From Ciona intestinalis (lineage: Eukaryota > Chordata > Ascidiacea > Phlebobranchia > Cionidae), in NCBI RefSeq assembly GCF_000224145.3, contig NC_020174.2, positions 3,787,026-3,851,025 on the forward strand: a stretch of DNA of 64,000 nucleotides, read 5' to 3'. Under the pieces are notes generated by a model that made no database searches, was not told the origin of the DNA, and worked only from the letters and a program-made list of their open reading frames with translations. Below, piece after piece: positions 57,901 to 64,000 of this stretch (the first letter of the stretch is position 1; each line of letters begins with the position of its first letter). Position numbers and translations under genes: made by a program.

Positions 57901-60900
57901 ATATTCATTACTGCCAATGCATGGCGAATGTTCTTTGTTTTAAAGATGCGTAAAAACGGCTATGAAGCTTTGCTAAAGCATGTATAAATAAAAAATACAT
58001 ACCAATATTTTGTCAAACAGCGAAATTGGCAGTTCAAAGCTGTTTTACATACAATTCAAAAAATGGACCCGAAAAAGATACAATTCAAAAAATAGACCCG
58101 AACCTAAAATGTGATACTTCCTTGTCTCCTGAAGAATAGATTGACATGCTGGATTGGAAAACACCTGTTCATCGCATTCGATCGTGTTTACGAAGTAACT
58201 TGGATGAATAAGAGGAAGTCTAACGTATGATAACATCTCAGCAAAATCCCCAGATCTACATGTTAACGAGAACACATTATATTTCGTACGATTCGGATAA
58301 TGGCCAACAATACGTTGTTTGTTCTTGTTAAAGAGACAGAAATACGGAATTTACATATAAATGATTCGCGACTATTTCAAGAGTAATGTTTTAGTACTGT
58401 GGGGTAAGATCGGACACCTTTAGCACATAATATAATTAACCTCGGTTTATATGAGTCGTGAGAATACGGTTTCATAATTCTTTAATTGTTTTTTTTTCTT
58501 GTCTCACCAAATGAAAAAGGTGTCCCGCCTTCTCCCACATTACTTAAACCGTATACACTGGCCGTTCGTGTTATTTTTTTAAATTTAGCTGTTTTTAAAA
58601 TTTAGCTTAATGAAATTCGATGTCGAGTTTCTAAACGTATAGTACGTTGGGAGAAGATGCTTTTCATTCTATTTTCTCGTCCCATTTGGTAGTAAACAAA
58701 GAACAATCCTAGAACTATGAATAAGTATCCTCACGACCCATAGACCGCTGTTAATTGTTTAAAACACGAACAAGATATTTTGATTTTTATGTGTGCTAAA
58801 GGTGTCCAATTTCCCCCCACCCTACTATATAACTAACCCACGTATGTAAACTGCAGTAAAATAAGAACCCACTGAATAATTCATGAACAATAAGGTTGTC
58901 ACCATATTTGAATAAATTTGTTCATAATTAAGAACGTTGAGAGATACGCAGGTATAAGTTAACGCCTTGACAGTGCTGCATACAACGCCTCGGGCCTCAT
59001 AAAATTTCAACAAGAGCGTATTAAATCTGTCGAGGCATTTCGTTTGTGTTTGAATGATAAAGTATAAATCAAACTAATCGGTCTAGTATTTCAGATTTAA
59101 CGATGTAAGCACGAAAGGTTTTAATCCGAATGTACAAGACAAAAGTTGAACCACTCTATATAGAATAAGTGGTTGGGCGTGAAAAGTGCATATATATATG
59201 AGGGTGGGGGCAGGTGGGACACATTTGCATTCTATTTTTTCGTCCCATTTAGTAGTAAACAAAGAAGTTAAAGAACATTCAAAGAATTATGAAACCGTAT
59301 CCTCACGACTCCCGTGGACCGGCGTTAATTGTTGAAAAAGCAGAATATTTAAATCATATGTGCTAAATGGCCCCCCGTCTTCTCCAACCCTACTATATAC
59401 TGGTCTGCTGTAGTCTGTACTATATACACTATTATAAGTTTTAAACCAAATAAAATTATTTTTAGACTATGCTTTATATCGTATATGATACAATTTTGCC
59501 AGCTTACACGTATACCTGTATTAAGATGATATTTCGTAATTGTTAATACCCTAGTGTTCAATTTCGTGCGCTTTATACAACACAGGAATTTCCGTTTTAT
59601 TAGTAATTCGGTATACCTTCAGCGTTAATTTCTCCTCGATTCTAAATCGCTTTAAAATAAACCTGTTGGGCACGTAAGGCGTCGTTCAAGTTCAAACCAC
59701 AAACCTCGTAACAGCGTCATGTCCCACCCAACGTTTCACCGCTTCATATACAATCTCCTCACGCGTCACTTTGATGTCGTCATCGCTGATATAATCAATG
59801 ACTCGAGACTTTGGTAGCTCTAAGAACTCTTCGTGCTGGGAGAAATAAAGTTTGGGAAGTTTAAGTTTAATAAATACTTCGTGTTTATAATAGGTTTAGG
59901 TACACGACCAACGTTACAGTTAACAATTTTATAGAATCAGTTTGCGAAGTATGTTTAACTGCCTATCAAACTTTTACTAGACTTTAAACATAGGCAAAAC
60001 GTAGGTAAAAGGCTCATATATATACATAGTAGATTGTGCAATGTCACACTTTGGTAATGGGCCAATCCTATAGTGGCATAAACCCAGTGTCCCGTTGCAT
60101 GCCTCGCTGCGGGACCTCATCGACGTAGAACAGAATGTCAAAACTGAATAGCTATAAACCATTTCCCACTCAATACTATCAGCACTTACAACGACAACGT
60201 CGGCGAATTTCTCCATGATCATTTCGGAGGCGGTGGTGAAGAGAGTAGAGAGAGCATGAGCCTCCGCAAACTCCCGCATCCCGATGCAGTTACAGGGATC
60301 AAGTTGAGCTTCCAGGAAACGAGTACAAGCTTCTCCAAGAGGAAGGATCTAAGTTGAAAAAAAAGTATGTAAATTTTAATTTTTTTATAAATAACTTGTT
60401 ATCTTTTTAAAAAATGGCTCTCGGGCTAAAATTAATTTCGATTTTTTTAAAACCCAATGTTTCTTCTGCCGTAAAGGCTAACCAAGTATCGAAATACAAA
60501 AGACGAACACTGTTTTTTAAATAATAACCAGAAGTTTCTAAAAATCGGCAAGCATTTAAGTCTGGTATAGTGGTATCTTGCTGTTACAGTTATAATAACG
60601 GGAATACGAAACATGCCTTTGGCGAAAGTTAACTGCTGGATGTGACTTTCGTCGTATTTTTTTTTTATATATCTAATTAAACCTCGCATATTGGTTTGTG
60701 GTTCTTGATGGTATGTGGCAAATGTAGAGTCAAGCACATTTGACCATTTTCATATAAACGTTTTTTTTTTTCATTTGCTACATAAAAAAACCCACCTGAA
60801 ACAAATTAGCTGCCTCCAACAACAATTGTACGTTGTCAGCGTTGATGGCAGCTTTTGATGTGTAGAGGTAGTCGAGTAGCAGGTCCATTATTTGTGGCTG

Positions 60901-61714
60901 CATACCGTTTATCTGGACCAACATTTCCCGCGACTCACGATGGTCGTTGCAGAACATGGCGCGGAAATACTTGCTGCCTGAAATATTAAGATATTTAGAA
61001 ATATACATTAAGTTATAGTAGGGTTGGGGAAAGATGGAACACCTTTTCATTCTATTATCTCGTCCCATTTGGTGGTAAACAAAAAAGAGCTAGGCATTAA
61101 AAAAATCTTATCCTTACTACTCGCATAAATCGTTGTTACTTTTTTAAAACACGATCAGGATATTTGAATAATATATTCTTAAGGTGTATAGTCTTCCCCA
61201 CCCTACTAAATATAAAGATATATTAAAAGAAGCATTAGGCGCCGATGTTTGGTCGGTTACGAAAACAGTATGAAAAAAGTATCGCGGTTTAGCTTACACG
61301 GTAAACGACATATCACTTTAGGTTCAAAATTGATTAAATTTATTTTTTCACGCAAAAGTGGTTTGGGTTATAGCTTGTATTAAAGCTTTTGCGTTTAAAT
61401 TTTAAACAAAATGAAGAATTTGTACCTGCGACCAAAATAGCTCGATGACAGGGGAACTCTCGGCTTCCAGCGGATAGAATAACATCCGTGAATAATCCTT
61501 TTTCTCTAAGATGGTTAAAACACGTTAATACTTCCAAGGGATGCTTTGGATCTTCAAAATCATAAACTTCAGAGGAGGCCCGACTGAATTCGGTCGGTTC
61601 TAAGTCTTCTTCTGCCTCCATGGCGGCTTTCTTTACCACTGGCGGGTTAACACTCATTTGGGAACTGGGTCTTCGCAGCCTCAACGGCATAACAGTATGA
61701 ATGGTCGCATGCAC
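51937..61714 (-). CDS. KLHL24: KLHL24-like BTB-BACK-Kelch protein
   Basis: Probable substrate adaptor for cullin-3 ubiquitin ligases. Fourteen exons: 61426-61714, 60796-60977, 60190-60348, 59705-59835, 58104-58255, 57582-57841, 56896-57038, 56386-56509, 55649-55757, 55186-55311, 54682-54808, 52671-52727, 52462-52498, 51937-51966; 641 residues. BTB: REKGLFTDVILSAGSREFPC, then YFRAMFCNDHRESREMLVQI, close to human KLHL24. BACK: LDPCNCIGMREFAEAH and HEEFLELPKSRVIDYI. Six Kelch repeats follow, including RTRPRRSTG..VVIVGGCD, SGGRIHSRDVWLY, GRWRHRMLTMGGHVYCVGGY and PRPSCFHGCVTIHR, where the human protein nearly ends. The last three tiny exons add a 40-residue acidic/basic tail ending SKNRDEDAD. Without the final splices the frame stops at 54639-54641 after RFGPLGEKSQNSGK. 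KLHL35 is a less likely identity. Start: first of several in-frame Met (61714, 61690). Confidence 0.93.
51969..52132. repeat. tandem duplication, 82-bp period
   Basis: GCAAAACAAATTTAATAGTT starts at 51969 and again at 52051. Both units end GGGGTAAAATGGGATACCGT. The first unit begins at the splice acceptor of the last KLHL24 exon; the second unit lacks the acceptor CAG. Confidence 0.9.
52090..52302 (-). mobile_element. TA-MITE copy, old
   Basis: TGTGGGGTAAAATGGGATAC, a CGAGTCGTGGAGATACGG block and a right end near ACCATGTTACCCAAACCC. Confidence 0.55.
54304..54500 (+). mobile_element. TA-MITE copy
   Basis: TATAGTAGGGTGGAGGAAGA and GTGTCCTATCTTCCCCCACA ends. KLHL24 intron. Confidence 0.92.
54870..54953 (+). 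repeat. short repeat C copy
   Basis: GGGACAATCCTGGCCTAAAT and CTCATGGCGTGCCACGTTGC. KLHL24 intron. Confidence 0.8.
54957..55150 (+). mobile_element. TA-MITE copy, diverged
   Basis: AGTAGGATGGGTTAGGATAG and CGGTATCCCATATCCCACAG ends. KLHL24 intron. Confidence 0.75.
56143..56322 (+). mobile_element. TA-MITE copy, diverged
   Basis: TATAGGGGTGCGGTGAGATG and ATCCCATCTTACCCCAGACT ends. KLHL24 intron. Confidence 0.75.
57321..57540 (+). mobile_element. TA-MITE copy followed by (TA)n
   Basis: ATAAGTAGGGTAGGGGAAGA and TCCTATCATCCACCACCCTA ends. The TA target side has grown into a microsatellite at about 57516-57538. KLHL24 intron. Confidence 0.9.
58395..58552 (-). mobile_element. TA-MITE copy, shortened
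   Basis: AGTACTGTGGGGTAAGATCG and GTCCCGCCTTCTCCCACATT ends. KLHL24 intron. Confidence 0.8.
58636..58832 (+). mobile_element. TA-MITE copy
   Basis: GTATAGTACGTTGGGAGAAG and TTTCCCCCCACCCTACTATA ends. KLHL24 intron. Confidence 0.9.
59190..59400 (+). mobile_element. TA-MITE copy
   Basis: ATATGAGGGTGGGGGCAGGT and CCGTCTTCTCCAACCCTACT ends. KLHL24 intron. Confidence 0.9.
60045..60132 (+). repeat. short repeat C copy
   Basis: GGTAATGGGCCAATCCTATA and CGTTGCATGCCTCGCTGCGG. KLHL24 intron. Confidence 0.7.
61013..61212 (+). mobile_element. TA-MITE copy
   Basis: TATAGTAGGGTTGGGGAAAG and AGTCTTCCCCACCCTACTAA ends. KLHL24 intron 1. Confidence 0.9.
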
Positions 61715-63018
61715 GAACGTCCGTTATAATCTTTGCACTGGTGCAACTTAAACTTTTTTCGCTGAATCCGCAGCTCAGGATGCTGATGCAAGACAGGTTT
61801 TATTGCCCGTACACCTCAGCTGTTGTCTAGTTCAACGTTATTGCTGAGAACCTCACGTGCTGGCGTCTTCTTTGTTATGTTCCGTTATGGCGCAACGGTC
61901 ACGCTTTAGTACACACGCAGACAAAGAATACACGTGACCGTGATCAATACGTAACTGTATGCGATCAGCTGACAATTTGAAACAACGTTCACTGTTCGAT
62001 GATAAACTAGCCGATAAACGACAGAATTGGGTCACAGATAGTGATATAGTCAAGTAACCCTATACGCTTATTTTAGCTGTCGAATCTGAATGCAAAAAGT
62101 TATTATTGTTAAAAGGTACTTTTCTCATACACAGAAAAGCGATAACATCGTTATAAAACTAAGACTAGTGTACAGTATAACCACTATTTAAAATCGCATT
62201 TATTGCTGCTTGTATTCCCAGTAGAGCATTGCTGGTAATGCCTTGGGCTGGCTTACAAAGAGCGTAAACAAGTTTTATTAAGCTGACGCCACACTTTATA
62301 ACCTTAATTTTCAGGTCTATAATTTTTAAATAAACTTTATTCTCTTTGATATAAACATCACTGGCGATATATATAAGACAGATGCAGCTCGTACAGTCAC
62401 AACACACCACTAGCTTACGTCACTCGAAGTGAGAAAGGTTTGCGGCTCTGTTTTTGCCCATCCACGCTCGTCACGTGACCGCGAAGACGCCCGCGGCACA
62501 GATAAGAATAGGCGATTCCGATTTTAACGACTTGGCGAGACGTGAGACACGTTACTTGTATTATGTATTAGGTTGGGGTAAGATGGTACATCTTTTCATT
62601 CTACTTTCTTGTCCCATTTGATGGCAAATAAAGAATATTTACATAATTTTATAACCGTTTCATCACGACTCTAAAAGACCGTTGTTTATAAGAGTTAAAA
62701 TCACGAGAAGAAAGTATGGAGTATTATGGACGAAAGCATTCCATTGCAATGCACAATACTATACTATGAATGTTTTACTGTATGCTCGAAACACTGTTTG
62801 AATAAAACGAAATTAAAAAAAGAGGCATTCGATATTGGTTTACTTTGCTGGCACAACTATGGAAAAGTTACTAACATAAAGTGCATGGGTGCTGTAAAAA
62901 TTGTTTTTCGAACATCGAAAAACCAACATGCATACATAATAAGACTACATAATACTAATTTAACTTTACAATGAACTTCACAAAGATAGATGTAATGCAT
63001 TTTTTTCGGTATTTAAAC
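61715..63018. other. intergenic: KLHL24 upstream region, one MITE
   Basis: KLHL24 promoter DNA is expected above 61714. CACGTGAC-type sites occur near 61931 and 62474. Small open frames at 61853-62053 and 62165-62410 (minus) show no domain or signal peptide and are not called. The right part is the MITE at 62560. Confidence 0.4.
62560..62768 (+). mobile_element. TA-MITE copy, diverged
   Basis: TATTAGGTTGGGGTAAGATG opens, with internal CTTGTCCCATTTGATGGC; the right end is degraded near CAATACTATACTA. Confidence 0.7.
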
Positions 63019-63981
63019 TTATATAATGTCTTCTGCTCCGTGTTCTACTGGAGATAAGCATTCTGGGGTTTCCTCGCCCAAAAACCAGTCATTTATTGAC
63101 GGAACAGTATTTATGATGCTATCGTCCTCGCGCATGCTCCACAGGCGATTGCACATTTCATAAAAATCGTAGTCTTTCCGTATGGTAGCGCTCTGGAGCG
63201 TTTTTTTGCGCCACTGCAAATACTCTAAATACGCTGTATCGTTAGCGGACAAATAGTTTAAATATTCCGCGAGTTCTTTTGCGTTTTTAAAGTCGTCAAC
63301 GTGAATAAATGATTTCGGTGGCGTGACCGCTTCAACGTCCGCTTTTGGTGCACCCCACACAACAGGAACGGCACCACTGGCCAAGGCATTTACCCACAGC
63401 TTTTCAGTGATATAGTCGTGACAGTGGTAACCACTTTCAAAAGACAAATAGAACCTGTATTTTGAAATAAAATCTTGGAACGCACCCGTCCCCCTAGGCG
63501 GAACAAAATTTCCGTAACATCTTCCCCGTTTATCCAGCTTTAATCCGTGTTTCTCCAAGCTTTCGGCGTACTGTTTTCTCAGCGTCGGTCCTGCGTGTCC
63601 TGCACAATTACTCACAACCCATGTAGCGTGGACATCGTTTCTCTTTCTTTTCATTAGCTGTCTCACGACGTGGTCGCCGTAATATTGTCTCTGGTCGCCC
63701 TCGCCAAATATTCGATCCTTTGTAATGTAAATAGTAAATTGAAAAGCCGTGTCAACACCGGTCAGTCAAATAATCGTGTTATATATCAAACCACTTTAAA
63801 AAGAATATTTAATCTCCATTGTAGAATACTCACTATGCTCCCATATGGAAAATATATGCTAGACGTTCTTTTGTACGACATGGTCCAGTTAAAAAATCCG
63901 TTTTCGCCAATTGAATAATTCATTCCTTGGAGGGCCCATGTCGGCTCCAAGTCAAAGTAAACATACTTTTGATTTCGTTTT
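63019..63981 (-). CDS. GT10 alpha-1,3-fucosyltransferase (C-terminal part; 5' end off window)
   Basis: Golgi enzyme that transfers fucose from GDP-fucose to N-acetylglucosamine on glycans. Two exons are visible: 63834-63981 (acceptor at 63982-63984) and 63019-63717, joined in phase over a 116-bp intron. The first gives QKYVYFDLEPTWALQ, then FFNWTMSYKRTSSIYFPYG, the acceptor-domain end. The second carries the donor-binding signature: FYLSFESGYHCHDYITEKLW, followed by NALASGAVPVVWGAP, and SFIHVDDF. The end is PVEHGAEDII. The catalytic core looks intact. The stem, transmembrane anchor and N-terminal domain must lie right of 64000. I cannot assign a numbered FUT; FUT4/7/9-like enzymes are closest in layout. 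A Cys-containing insertion (GYHCHDYITEK) differs from the usual 'HPDYITEK'. Confidence 0.9.
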
Positions 63982-64000
63982 CTGCAACGCAAATAAGTCA

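Noticed and set aside
62726-62974. 82-codon plus-strand frame
   Set aside because: It starts inside the right part of a diverged MITE and has no domain or signal features.

Overview
The window is eukaryotic DNA from an ascidian, most likely Ciona. It is AT-rich, with compact multi-exon animal genes whose introns follow GT-AG, and it is full of short non-autonomous repeats. I built the gene models by hand from reading frame, splice-site and phase agreement plus remembered vertebrate protein sequences. I ran no alignments and have no transcript evidence.

Layout, left to right. (1) 537-6711, minus: ARMC3 (armadillo repeats), running off the left edge. (2) 7507-8034, minus: a single-exon PLAC8/cornifelin-domain protein. 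(3) 8964-13979, minus: an unrecognised mucin-like single-pass membrane protein. (4) 17576-20684, minus: an unrecognised 180-residue single-pass membrane protein with six phase-consistent exons. (5) 22783-33629, minus: a complete 21-exon puromycin-sensitive aminopeptidase (NPEPPS), 919 residues. (6) 34350-36947, plus: a six-exon UBE2E-class ubiquitin-conjugating enzyme sharing a 720-bp divergent promoter region with NPEPPS. (7) 38126-49860, minus: a 27-exon VWA3A-like protein with three von Willebrand A modules. A run of Ns at 44919-44967 lies where the middle module is incomplete. (8) 51937-61714, minus: a KLHL24-like BTB-BACK-Kelch protein with an unusual extra C-terminal tail. (9) 63019-63981 and beyond, minus: the C-terminal part of a GT10 alpha-1,3-fucosyltransferase, running off the right edge.

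Eight of the nine genes are on the minus strand. They do not form a pathway: they cover axonemal or ciliary-type scaffolds (ARMC3, VWA3A), peptide turnover (NPEPPS), ubiquitin transfer (UBE2E, and KLHL24 as a probable cullin-3 adaptor), membrane proteins and Golgi glycosylation.

Intergenic and intronic DNA is dominated by a roughly 200-bp MITE with TA-type ends (about 32 copies), a tRNA-derived SINE (about 20 copies, packed into VWA3A introns), a roughly 80-bp repeat (8 copies) and several one-off inverted-repeat elements, two with clear target-site duplications. I found no CRISPR array, operon or prokaryotic defence system. The most informative observations are the exon loss inferred at the N gap, the two membrane-protein genes without a recognised family, the alternative C-terminus of KLHL24, a probable intronic polyadenylation site in VWA3A, and a cluster of CRE-like sites beside the KLHL24 3' exons.
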